Below are positions 1 to 10,171 of a stretch of DNA of 64,000 nt, piece after piece. How positions within the stretch are numbered: the first letter of the stretch is position 1; each line of letters opens with the position of its first letter. The translations under genes and the position numbers were made by a program. The notes below the pieces were generated by a model. That model had not been told where the DNA came from, did no database searches, and saw nothing but the letters and a program-made list of their open reading frames with translations. Source of the stretch: Craterostigma plantagineum (Eukaryota > Streptophyta > Magnoliopsida > Lamiales > Linderniaceae); the NCBI GenBank assembly GCA_027422505.1, contig JAPQWV010000742.1:184839-248838 (forward strand), given 5' to 3'.

Positions 1-1459
1 GCTGTGAATGATCCTGCACCACAGAGCCATTAGGTCAAAAAGAAATCTGGAAGCCCTTCTGATTGGCTAAACAACTCACAGATATGAGGTTAAAATGAAA
101 CTGTGGTACTAAAAGGACATCTGTCAAAGTTATGAACTTGTTTATAACTATAGATCCTGCTCTATTGACTTTCACCACTGACCTGTCTGGTAAGATGACA
201 CTTGAGGCCTCTATATCATGTATGTTTGACAAGAGAAACTGATTTCCACAAACATGGCGAGTAGCACCAGAGTCTACTAACCAAGTTCCTTTATCAGTGA
301 ACTTAGGCAGATTATGGGATAAGCATATACCTGTATTTTTCTCAGATTGTTGCCAAGATTCTGATTGAACAGAAGGGAGGCTTCCCACAGACTGGCTGAA
401 CAAGGCCTGTAAGCTCTACAGCTGGAATGGTGTCATTTGCACTTGCACCAGTGACTCTCCCCGTCAGCATTGCATTGGTTTGAGTATGGTTCTGTTGCCC
501 TGTACCTGGCCTGACAGTTGCATCTACCATTGCTTGATTAATCCTAGTCCCCTTAAATCTTGTGCCCTGCTTAAAACCAGGTGGGAAGCCATGCAAATGG
601 TAGCACGTATCAACTGTATGACCTCGCTTGTTGCAGTGAATACACTGAGCTTTTGTGCCACCCCTTTTTGATAGAAGGGTCCCTTCTTTGCTGGTTCTTG
701 GTTAGCCCTGGCTGCCATCATCGCCATGGAATTGATCTGATCCTCACTTGCTCTCACGGAGCCAGCAACCATGGATCTTTGGTTTTCTTCTTGCACCAGC
801 AATGAAATACCCTGTTTATTGTGGCCAAAGGATCCATTAACAGAATCAGCCCTCGAACCTGCGAGTAAGAATCATTAAGGCCCATTAGAATTCCTCATTC
901 AGTAGTCCTTTATCTCATTGATTCCGCCATAGGTACATTCAGTTGGTGGTCTGTGATTCCCCAGTTCATCCCAGAGGCTCTTCAGTTTGGTGTAGTAAAC
1001 TGAGATGCTATTTGATCCCTGAGTGAGACTGATTAATTCTCGCTTCAGTTGGAAAATCCTCGGTCTGTTTGTCTACCAGGTCTTCCCAGACTTCCTTCGC
1101 AGAAGAACTATACAATATGCTTGCCGAGATTTCTTTTGAAACAGAATTCAAGACCCACGAAATAACCACGTTACTGTTTCTCTTCAAAGCAGTGAGCTGA
1201 TTCTGAGTAGCTGCTTGATCTTGCGGGTTAGCCACTGGCGGTTTAAGGTCCCCATTAACAAAGCCTCTTTGTTCCGCCCGATGAGCGCTATCATCATTGC
1301 GCGGCTCCAAGTGGCATAATTTTCTCCGGTCAGTTGTTCGTGGACGAGTAGTTGACCTGATGTGTCATTATTGTTGAGGAAGTAGGAATCGTTGATCAAG
1401 ACTACTGAGCTTGATGAAGCTGACGTCGTCACAGCCATGGTGTTCGATTGATTGCTCAA
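1..1459 (-). pseudogene. copia A gag-protease remnant
   Basis: The minus-strand reading starts with a Ser-rich leader at 1459 and a plant copia gag domain with the signature TGENYATWSRAM near 1300-1340. A CCHC zinc knuckle (CIHCNKRGHTVDTC) lies near 600-650, followed by HGFPPGFKQG. The aspartic protease motif WLVDSGATRH is near 270-290, and the typical downstream VPQFHFNLISVS is near 75-110. The order gag, knuckle, protease is the normal Ty1/copia order, and the integrase would continue off the left edge. At least two frame changes separate the segments, so it cannot be translated as one polyprotein as read. No host function is inferred. Confidence 0.8.
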
Positions 1460-1521
1460 GAATTCCCACGATTTTGATCTTGATCTTGCTCTGATTTTCT
1501 ACGATTTGATCTTGATCAAAT

Positions 1522-1533
1522 GCTCTAATACCA
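1522..1533 (-). other. primer binding site, copia A
   Basis: The minus strand reads TGGTATTAGAGC, one base away from the plant initiator-tRNA-Met complement TGGTATCAGAGC, immediately internal to the LTR. Confidence 0.8.
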
Positions 1534-1535
1534 TA

Positions 1536-1920
1536 TTAAACTAAAAACGAGTTTGTAAACACACAATTTACGTGGTTCTGATTGATCGCAATCCTACATC
1601 CACGGGGGAACAGTCTTCCATTAATGAGTTCGAGTGAATTACAGAGAACAAAATGAGAAGTGATAATGAACACCACTCAAAAAACAATAATGTATATGTA
1701 CAGTAACTGCGCGCCAAAAAGACCGTTTAAAGCTTATTGTCTTTTAAGTTGGAATCGCCGTTCACAACCACGTCTCTATAAGTTGGACATCTCGCTTTTG
1801 TAAAACATGTTTCCTTTACTTCACTTGCTCGTTCTTTTTCTTTCTTCAGCAGGCTTTCTGTTTCATTGCAGCTGTGATTACGAGCTTCATCGTTGCCATG
1901 ATGATGAACTTGCTTCAACA
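1536..1920 (-). repeat. 5' LTR of copia A
   Basis: 385 bp, bounded on one side by the PBS and ending in the terminal TGTTGAAGCA (element strand). It shares the start and the plus-strand 'ttacgtggttc...tcctacatccacg' block with the LTR of element B (19224-19684). Confidence 0.75.
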
Positions 1921-2383
1921 GGGCTGTAGTCCGATAGCGCTCGAACGGTTGTGTGGCGACCCTGACTTTCTAATCATATTTAGTGACGGATTTTCGCAAC
2001 GTAAGTCGCGGGAGACCGTCTAAGAAAAACTTTTCCTAAAATATGATATCTTACTACGAAACATAGCCTACATCGTCTTAATTATACAAAGGCCGAAGCC
2101 CCAAAACATATTCCTATCAAAATATATCCTAACATCGCTCCATAGGTCGTCATCCATGTACAGCCTTGCCCTCAAAGACACTGGAGTACCGCCGTCAACC
2201 CGCCTTAGTCGTGACGTTTCTCAACGTCCGACTTTGTCGTACCTACACACATAAAACGTGGAATGAGCTTATAAAGCTCAATAAGTGGAAACCATGCAAT
2301 GCACGTGTCCTAAAATGCAAAGGCATCCGCGCCAATGCTTCCTAATCGTATCATGTAATTCGTGTCTTGAAATTCATGTCATG

Positions 2384-2455
2384 AAATTCGTGTCTTGTCT
2401 TACCTTGTAATTCGTGTCTTGTCTTGTCTTGTAGTTCGTGTCTTGTCTTGTAGGG
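2384..2455 (+). repeat. short GTCTT/GTAATTCGT minisatellite
   Basis: Imperfect tandem units 'ttcgtgtcttgtctt' recur several times here inside the solo LTR. Confidence 0.55.
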
Positions 2456-3239
2456 CCCTTGGCTTATCTTGATATGCACCATCATGGAGCTCAAATCCAC
2501 TAGGGATAAATATATATAAATATGGACGATACTTCCACTGAGAGGCTAACCCTAAGGTGCCTTTCCAATCCCAATATAGTTTATCGATCCCACAGACGCT
2601 CACACTGGTAGACTCACTCTGAGGTTGCTGACACCAATTAAAACCTTGGTGCCGTTTATTTCCTCAGGGTGCATCTTCCAGGTCGCAACTTTCCGCCACA
2701 TGCATGCCCTTGCCTTGAGACATGTCATGTCATGTCTTGAAATCGGTGACATAAATCATCATGGTAGCATAGAAGAGCCATTAAATGCAAACGTTTATCG
2801 TGTTTAAGCAATCATACGTGACTTGTGCTCATGTCTTGCAACTTCGTGTATGCACGTGATAATGCGTATGTGAATAATGCCGAAGTGCTTGTCGTGCCAC
2901 TCCATGTAATAATTACTTCATGTAAATAAATTAATCACATAAGAATTCACGTAGAGTCATGGAAGCATATAATCATGTCATTAAAGCACGTAACCATGTA
3001 ATTCATGCACATATAATTTATGTGTTGTAGATGGGATCTCCACTTACCTGGTTTCCTTAGCTGCTTAGCTTATCGTACGGTAAGTCGTTAATCTTCAAAT
3101 CCTAAGTATAGAATCATGTAAAATTAGGGTTTATTAGTCTAATTATAATTTCACGAAATTGGCTTACTTTGAAAACCCTAGTTTCGACTTCTATAAAGTC
3201 CGAACTTAACCTAGATTGAAAAGGTACCATTTAAATTTA

Positions 3240-4050
3240 TAAGAATCTCGAGCTAGAGTGTACATTAGATCTCGACATTTTCTTGGAATAGATCTCGAGT
3301 GGAATCATGGAATGCTATTAATATAAATCTCGGCATGTTGATAAATCTCGAGCTTCATGCAACATTTCGAAATCAACCTTAACAAAAATCTCGACATGGG
3401 TTGATAAATCTCGATCTGTATTTTCGAAATTGCATATAAGGACACCAATGTCGAAGACAAATCTCGAGCTTGGGTTAAATGTCGGGATGGATGTCGAGTT
3501 ATAAATGAGATTTCGAGGTAAATTTCGAGAACAAATCTCGACATGGGTTTTGAGTATGATCTCGATATCCCTTTCTAAGTTTCGACATGAATTTCGAATT
3601 CTCGAGGTTTTACAATTAGATGGCTCTTGGGATAAATCTCGAGCTTACTTTAAGGATATACCACATTTCGAGTTTTAAATCATGCACAATTTTTCGACAT
3701 GGAGGATCTCGATATGAATCTCGACTTTACTTTTTTTAAAAAAAAAAATCTTCATAAAGACCTCGAAATTATTCCTACAAATCTACTATGGCTTCGAGGT
3801 TTATCATCTGGGCAGATTATATCATCATTCGATATTCCTTAGCTCATCTAACTTCCAATTGAAAGCCCTATTTCTTAAAAGCAGTATATTATAAGGACAT
3901 ATCAGCTTTCGAGATTCATAATCTGGAGAATTATATCACTCTTTTTGTTACGGAAATCATCTAAGCTTAAATCGAAATATACCTTCCTAAGAACAAGATG
4001 TAATAAAAGCTTCGAAATAAAAACCCTCGACAACTGAATTCATAGTTACC
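3240..4050. repeat. dense TCTCGAG/TTTCGAGAT motif block, part 1
   Basis: Variants of aaatctcgag, atctcgacat and tttcgagatt recur every 20-50 bp on both strands through this part of the solo LTR. The block resumes at 7650 on the far side of the copia C insertion. There is no coding potential. Confidence 0.7.
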
Positions 4051-4239
4051 CTAATTATATTTAACTTTTTGTATCTAATACACTTAAAATACATTAAATA
4101 CGCATGGGAAAACAAAGTTGTAGTAAGTTATACCTTTTCCAAAGCTTTGTGTGAAATTTCGGTATAGTTCTTCTCCCTTAATAAAGTTCTTCGATAGTTT
4201 GCGAATGGAACACCTTAACTCCCTTTTCTAGTTCTTTAC

Positions 4240-4873
4240 TGTTGGGAAAATAATGAGATAAAACTCAAGCAATGATCGATGATTAAAGTTTGGTCTGAGA
4301 GCTAGCTACTGAAGACATGAAGAACTCGATGAGAAGCTGAAATAATATAACTAACATTGATATGTTAGTTGATGTTGGCTGAGTCGTCAGATCAAATTGG
4401 ATCTAATGGTTTGTATTGAATACTGTTTCTACAGCTTAAATCGGATTAGCACTTTATATGTGGGAGGATAGCGTGGTACAACTGCTTAAGCTTAGGGTAC
4501 AAACTCGTCAAAGCAAGAGCAGTATAACTGACTGAAGCTGTTCTCTGTATTCAGTTAACCAGTGATCAAGTAGCAGTGTTTGAGCGTCTGTATCTTCTAT
4601 ATAAGAGCGAATTAGGCTAAGTTGTAAACATAGAGTTGAGAGAGAAAGTTGAGAACTTGTAATCTCTTTGAGAGTTCATCAATAAAAGTGTTTCTATTGG
4701 CCGTGGACGTAGACTCAAAAGTGAGTCGAACCACGTCAACACAGTGTCTCTGTTTTCATTTCTGGGCTGTTTTTTGATTCGATTGTGTTCAAGATTCATT
4801 CTTTCGATCTTGGAATCACACACACATCAATCTTCATCAAGTTGCGAATCTTTTGGTGGCCGAATCTTTAACA
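4240..4873 (+). repeat. 5' LTR of copia C
   Basis: Begins TGTTGGGAAAATAATG and ends CTTTAACA; it contains a TATATAAG-like box near 4600 in an otherwise non-coding stretch. Confidence 0.9.
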
Positions 4874-4914
4874 ATTGGTGCGGCGAGACGTGGAAAGAGA
4901 CGTGACTTCAGACG

Positions 4915-6057
4915 ATGGCTGCCATGAAATTCGAGATGGAGGTCTTCAATGGCCAAAATTGGTCTTTGGAAGATGAAGATGAAGGCTTTTCTCACTGAGA
5001 AGGGGATCGATGAGGCACTGAAAGCCGAGAAAGATATGGAACCCGCCGATATGAATGCTGCGACGAAGAAGAAGATGAGGGAGAGATGCTACAGCATTCT
5101 GATTTTGAGCTTGTCTGATAAGGTGCTGCGAAAGGTGGCCAAAGAGTCTACGCCTGATGGAATTTGGCAGAAGTTGGACGATCTTTTATGACCAAATCAT
5201 TGGCTAAGCGGCTGTACCTCAAACAGGCGTTATACTCGTTCAAGATCCATGAAGATCAAGCGATGGAAGAGCAGCTTGATAGGTTCGCGAAGCTTGTGTT
5301 GGATCTTGAAAACATCGGAGAAACCTTGAAAGATGAAGATCAAGCTTTACTACTTCTTTGTGCGCTACCAAGAAGTCATGATCAATTCAAAGAGGCGCTG
5401 TTATATGGAAGGGATGCGTTGAAGATGGACGATGTTCTCTCAGCCATTAGCTCGAAGCAATTAAACACAAGAAAGGGCCTCGAAAATGATCATGGGGCTG
5501 CTGAGATGTTGCATGTGAGGGGAAATCCAAATTGCGAGTTCAAGAAAGGGATGAAATATGAGAAGTCGAAGCGAAAGGGTCCCATTAGATGCTATCATTG
5601 TCACGAGCTGGGACACATAAGGAGGCTCTGTCCAGAATTCAAGAAGTCGCAGCAAACCTGGAATCAAGATCGAGCCGACGTTGTCTATGAAGAAGGTTAC
5701 GAATCTGCCGAAGCTTTGACGGTCTCTATGGCTGATTGTCGCAAGGAATGGATACTAGATTCAGGTTCTACGTTCCACATAACCTGCAATAGGTCTTGGC
5801 TAAAGGATTTCAGAGAGTATGATGGTCATGTTCGATTGGGAAACGACAAGTCTTGTAAGGTTCTTGGCTCGGGTACGGTTCGTTTGAAGCTTCATTCGGG
5901 TCATGAGAGGGTTCTTAGGAATGTCAAGTATGTCCCAGAGATGAAGAGGAATCTGATATCTCTTGGAGCATTGGATACTCTTGGTTTACACTACCAAAAT
6001 GGGAGCGGGAAACATCAAAGTCTGTATGAGGTCGAAGCTGATTCTGCGAGGCTTTAA
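4915..6057 (+). pseudogene. copia C gag-protease
   Basis: ATG at 4915 opens a Tork/Tnt1-like gag (KFEMEVFNGQN, then WKMKMKAFL after a frame change near 4955). A second frame change near 5185 joins the KLDDL segment to MTKSLAKRLYLKQ. The gag core continues to a CCHC knuckle (CYHCHELGHIRRLC, about 5590-5632) and an aspartic protease site WILDSGSTFH (about 5750-5775), ending in VPEMKRNLISLG. The frame ends at 6055-6057, just after the protease and well before any integrase. Both breaks look like one-base changes, so this gag may be intact in the organism. Confidence 0.8.
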
Positions 6058-6888
6058 AAGGCGTGGAGTCTTTGTCTTGAATGGCTGTACAGCTGAAGAG
6101 AGTAGGGCTGGAACTTCTAAGCCATGGAGAGAGGTGATTAAAGGTGGAAAAACTGCAGAGAAGTTTCGGCTTGAGGTGGAGCAAGTGGGCACAAAACGTG
6201 AGCTCGCTGCTGAAATTTCAGACTTTCCTGACGATTTCTGTGAAGAAAATTCTGGTGCTGATCAATGTTTGCAGCTTGATTGCGAGTTGGGGCAGGCTAG
6301 GAAAGGATGGCGTCTCAGAGAATCTTTGGGACATGCATTAGCCGTTGCTGATAACTCAGAGGAGTCAAAGCAGAACCAAACTGTTGATGGTTTGAGGTGG
6401 AGCAAATCACCAAAGGCTAGATCATGTTCTTCATTGAATGAAGAAGCTTTGGAGGTTGAAAAGAGTCCAAGTAACGAGGAAGTCCCTAGCTGTAAATGGC
6501 TCTGTTAGAAAGGCCATGAAGCTGAGGAAGCAATCAGACCAAGTGAAGTGAAGGAGAACGCAACTGAAGTAAGTTCAGCCGAGGTAAATCCAATTTTGAG
6601 TTTAGGCAATGAGATTCGAAATTGTCTAAAGTCGATTGGGTTGTCTTTTGCCCTGTGATGACGGGTGCGATTGCCAATAGAAATGTGAAGTGTTATTGAA
6701 GCGAGGTGGAGTTTACGACTGAAGCGAAGAGCTGAAGAAGATCATGATCAGAAACCAATGTTGGGCTGAAGTGTTGCTGTTAAGTTTGAGCTGTGTTTGA
6801 GCTGAAGCTGTACCGATCAATCTGGTTTATCTCGAACTCAGAAGATGATGAAATATGCTTGATAGAGTTGTTATCTCAAGGTGGAGAT
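6058..6888 (+). other. copia C 3' internal segment with unexplained reading frame
   Basis: An open frame (5963-6508) runs through this stretch. It begins with FKRRGVFVLNGCTAEE, reminiscent of the segment between protease and integrase, and continues as acidic, Ser/Glu-rich sequence ending CKWLC. It lacks the GAG-pre-integrase HKRLGH motif, the integrase zinc finger and RT motifs. It may be a degenerated remnant after a large internal deletion, or sequence picked up from elsewhere. Function unknown. Confidence 0.4.
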
Positions 6889-7518
6889 TGTTGGGAAAAA
6901 AATGAGACAAAACTCAAGCAATGATCGATGATTAAAGTTTGGTCTGAGAGCTAGCTAGTGAAGACATAAGAACTCGATGAGAAGCTGAAATAATATAACA
7001 TTTGATATGTTAGTTGATGTTGGCTGAGTCGTCAGATCAAATTGGATCTAATGGTTTGTATTGAATACTGTTTCTACAGTTGAAATAGGTAGCACTTTTA
7101 TAAGTGGGAAGATAGCGCGGTACAACTGCTTAAGATTAGGGTACAAACTCGTCAAAGCAAGAGCAGTATAACTGACTGAAGCTGTTCTCTGTATTCAGTT
7201 AACCAGGGATCAAGTAGCAGTGTTTGAGCGTCTGTATCTTCTATATAAGAGAGAATTAGGCTAAGTTGTAAACATAGAGTTGAGAGAGAAAGTTGAGAAC
7301 TTGTAATCTCTTTGAGAGTTCATCAATAAAAGTGTTTCTATTGGCCGTGGACGTAGACTCAAAAGTGAGTCGAACCACGTAAACACAGTGTCTCTGTTTT
7401 TCATTTCTGGGCTGTTTTTCGATTCGATTGTGTTCAAGATTCATTCTTTCGATCTGGGAATCACACACACATCAATCTTCATCAAGTTGCGAATCTTTTG
7501 GTGGCCGGATCTTTAACA
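6889..7518 (+). repeat. 3' LTR of copia C
   Basis: Near-identical to 4240-4873; it ends CTTTAACA and is followed by the duplicated target TTTAC. Confidence 0.9.
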
Positions 7519-7649
7519 TTTACCTATGTCTTGCGTGTGAGGATAGATAAATGACATCAACATCTTTTATTCTGTTCTTATCTCATCTTAATTTTCGATA
7601 GGCTTAGAGACTCCTAGAATTCCAACTCCCAATGTCTCGAATTTTAAAG

Positions 7650-7950
7650 GTTTCAAGCTTCTAAGGTTTCGACATTTATCAATCTCGAGTTTTTATGACA
7701 TCGAGTTCAAGGATGTCGAGCTTTCAATATCCATTGATTTCGAGATTTAAAATGTCGAGTTCTAAGGATTTCGAGCTTCATCTGTTTCGGCTTCAAGTTT
7801 CGAGATCCTAATATTCGAGATTCCTAATTTAGCAACATTCTTATTTCGACGTCTTATAATTTCGTCATTCACTCATTTAGAGATTAAAAATCTCAAACTT
7901 CAAGGATTTCGAGATCCAAAGATCTCGAGATTCCTTGTTAAACCCTAATG
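7650..7950. repeat. dense TCTCGAG/TTTCGAGAT motif block, part 2
   Basis: Continuation of the motif block at 3240-4050, separated only by the copia C insertion. The same short CpG-centred words (tttcgagat, atgtcgag) are dispersed on both strands. Confidence 0.7.
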
Positions 7951-8479
7951 CATCAAAATATTTATCTAGCCTTTTCGAAATCTATTCCTATCAATTCGTG
8001 TTCCCAAAACGTGGTATTAACACTATACTAAATCAAATCTTCTAGGTTAGCACGCCATGTATTAGAAACCCTAAAGTAAATAACTAACCTAAATTCAAAA
8101 TCTACTTCCTAATTTATACATGTCATAATGGCATATAGCATGAAATCATTTACTCACAAAGAGGTCACAAACGCGTCTCATGCAGTCACGTAAGTTATAT
8201 TCGTAACACACATAAGATTTATAAATCATACAACATGAAATCACATAGGCATATATATATGGTCGTAATACCTATATCATGTATTTCACATAACACACCA
8301 GTCATGTAAAGCACTAAAATAATAGTACCTTTATTACAAAATAATTTGTGTGACATACTTGTTCTCCTATAGTCTTAACATCTTTATCTAATTAATCCAA
8401 CAAGGTTTCTAATTAAATACTCTCCACCATTAATTTTATTGTAAATCCCGTAATTAAATTTTACGGGTATTACAGGTTG

Positions 8480-8737
8480 TAAGCGATTGCCTTTTACCTA
8501 TTTTTATGCTTATGTGCACACGTTATTTAGGAATCTATGATCGATTATATAAATCAAGGCGGCGAACGATTACTTCAACCATTATTTTATAGTCGTTAGT
8601 TTCGATAATTTCCTTCGTATGTTCTTAGTTTAATTCCGTTTCCATATTAATTTATTTTCAAAAATATATTTTCGTTTATAATTGCTTTAAATTTTGATTT
8701 CCGTTTGAAAAACTAGAAACCCCCCTTTATTATATTA

Positions 8738-8774
<37 letters not shown>

Positions 8775-8963
8775 CATCACTATTATTATTATTGTAACTA
8801 TTATTATTGTTATTATTATATTATTATTGTTATTATTATTATCTATCGAATTTTGATATAAGTAAATCAATCATCTTCCCTGTGGAGACGATCCTTACTT
8901 TCGCTATACTCGTATTAGTAAGGTTATAAATTTTTATTTTTGGCCGTTTACGACGCGACCAAT
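8480..8963 (+). mobile_element. 3' end of a gypsy-type LTR (fragment)
   Basis: The phrase 'ccctgtggagacgatccttactttcgctatac' (8878 onward) is characteristic of the 3' end of plant Athila/Tat-type LTRs. With 1921-1951 it formed one continuous stretch before the solo LTR inserted at GGTTG. It replaces the missing part of the 3' LTR of copia B: the junction is at 8963/8964. Confidence 0.5.
8738..8848 (+). repeat. (ATT)n microsatellite
   Basis: An almost uninterrupted run of ATT/TTA triplets, with a few TCA and GTA interruptions. Confidence 0.9.
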
Positions 8964-9084
8964 GCATTTTTTTTATGTGTATCTCTATTATCCACGTTTC
9001 TTGCATATTCATCGAGTTGAGAATGAGGCCAACTCTGTTTCTTCATCTGTTCTTGCATGTCATTTTTCTTCATATGCTTCAATA
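8964..9084 (-). repeat. truncated 3' LTR of copia B
   Basis: Matches 19566-19684 almost base for base ('cacgtttcttgcatattc' and on). The homology stops abruptly at 8964. A long C-run polypurine tract (9085-9105, G-rich on minus) borders it. Confidence 0.85.
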
Positions 9085-9115
9085 CCTCCCCCCCCCCCCC
9101 ACCACCGCAAGATGG

Positions 9116-9312
9116 ATGGTATAGATCCACTACAGCCATCTTGACCAAGAAATGGTGCAGCAGAGGGCCCGAAAGAGGCTTAGTGAATAAATCTGCCAAT
9201 TGATTCTCGGTTCTTACTGGCAGTAACTTGATTTCACCCTTTGTCACATGATCTCGCATGAAGTGACAATCGATTTCAATGTGTTTAGAGCGTTCATGAA
9301 ACTTGGGATTAT
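9116..9312 (-). pseudogene. copia B RNase H, C-terminal half
   Basis: The minus-strand reading gives [18 protein letters not shown] and then TENQLADLFTKPLSGP, the conserved end of copia RNase H. The preceding NNPK codons are shared with 13733-13750, showing that the two halves were one gene before element F inserted. Confidence 0.85.
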
Positions 9313-10171
9313 TGACACGCTCAATACTAGCAAGTGTACTAGGTCGTGTAAGTAGTAAAACGGACGAAGTCCGAGTATCGATCCACGAAGACAGCTCGAT
9401 TAATTCTAAGATAATATTTCTAATTCTAATTTAGACTAAGCGGATTTTTATGGTTTTAATGATTTGATTAAAGAGATAAAATACGCAAATAATAAAATAA
9501 ACGCAAATAAAACAGATGAAGATAGAACAGATGACCGCGACGTGATTAAGACACATGTTCGGCACAAATTACTCCTACGTCTTCATGCAATATAATCTAC
9601 GTAAATAGAGAACCAATCTCTTTAAATAGAGAACCATGAATTATAGTCAAGGTAGAATTTCCTAACATACGTGCTACTCGTTTGTCCCGCAGTAGCAACT
9701 CTACGTAAATAGAGAACAATCAACTATATGTCTATAAGACTGTAGTTCCTATACGTGCATTCGATCTTTATGAAATTCCCCGAGTTTAGACGCTTTCGGC
9801 GCCTATTGGAAACCACACATACGAAACCGAATTCCATCTCTGGTCGATTTTATGTAGTGGTATTCAATGTTTTGTTCTAATTGGTCTAATCACTTAGTCT
9901 GTCTCATAAACCAATCAATAATTATACGCATGTAGGCCAATCACACGTACCATATGAAGCTCAAACAAAGAATACATAACTTAACTCATATGATTAAATA
10001 AGAAAATAATAGCATTAATACGTAGTCATAATTCGGCCTCACATGGCCTTAATCACAAAAGAAATTAAGCTAGCATATTATACGAATCGACAACGAATCG
10101 AAAGAAAATATTGTCGAAAACGAAATATTAAAAGGTAAAATTGCCCTCGTTACGGTGCTCGACTTGTCTCG

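Larger units (their letters stand above)
1..1920 (-). mobile_element. Ty1/copia retrotransposon A, 5' part only (LTR, PBS, gag, protease)
   Basis: Read leftward from 1920 this is the 5' end of a copia element: LTR 1536-1920, primer binding site 1522-1533, then gag and the start of the protease, cut off by the window edge at position 1. The LTR begins TGTTGAAGCA in element orientation, the same start (with one change) as element B at 19684, so A and B belong to one family. The right flank at 1921 starts GGGCT; the matching target duplication would lie outside the window. The coding part is interrupted by stops and shifts. Confidence 0.85.
4240..7518 (+). mobile_element. full-length non-autonomous Ty1/copia element C
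   Basis: It has two LTRs of 634 and 630 bp (4240-4873, 6889-7518), both TGTTGGG...TTTAACA, and a perfect 5-bp duplication TTTAC (4235-4239, 7519-7523). The polypurine tract 'aaggtggagatt' directly precedes the 3' LTR. The internal region is only about 2 kb and holds gag and protease but no integrase, reverse transcriptase or RNase H, so mobility would need enzymes from a relative. The LTRs differ at a small number of sites by eye, so the insertion is fairly young. It lies inside the solo LTR at 1952-8474. Confidence 0.9.
1952..8474 (-). mobile_element. solo LTR of a large-LTR (Del/Tekay-like) gypsy family, split by copia C
   Basis: On plus it starts TGTGGCGACC and ends GGGTATTACA, flanked by the perfect 5-bp duplication GGTTG (1947-1951 and 8475-8479). 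In element orientation it starts TGTAATACCCG, like the second solo LTR at 10172, and the two share the block around 'gcgcggatgcctttg' followed by a 'ccacttactgagcttt' type segment. No gag-pol is left, so it is a solo LTR of about 3.2 kb once copia C (4240-7518 plus duplication) is subtracted. The chromovirus Del/Tekay placement rests on LTR size and ends only. Confidence 0.75.
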
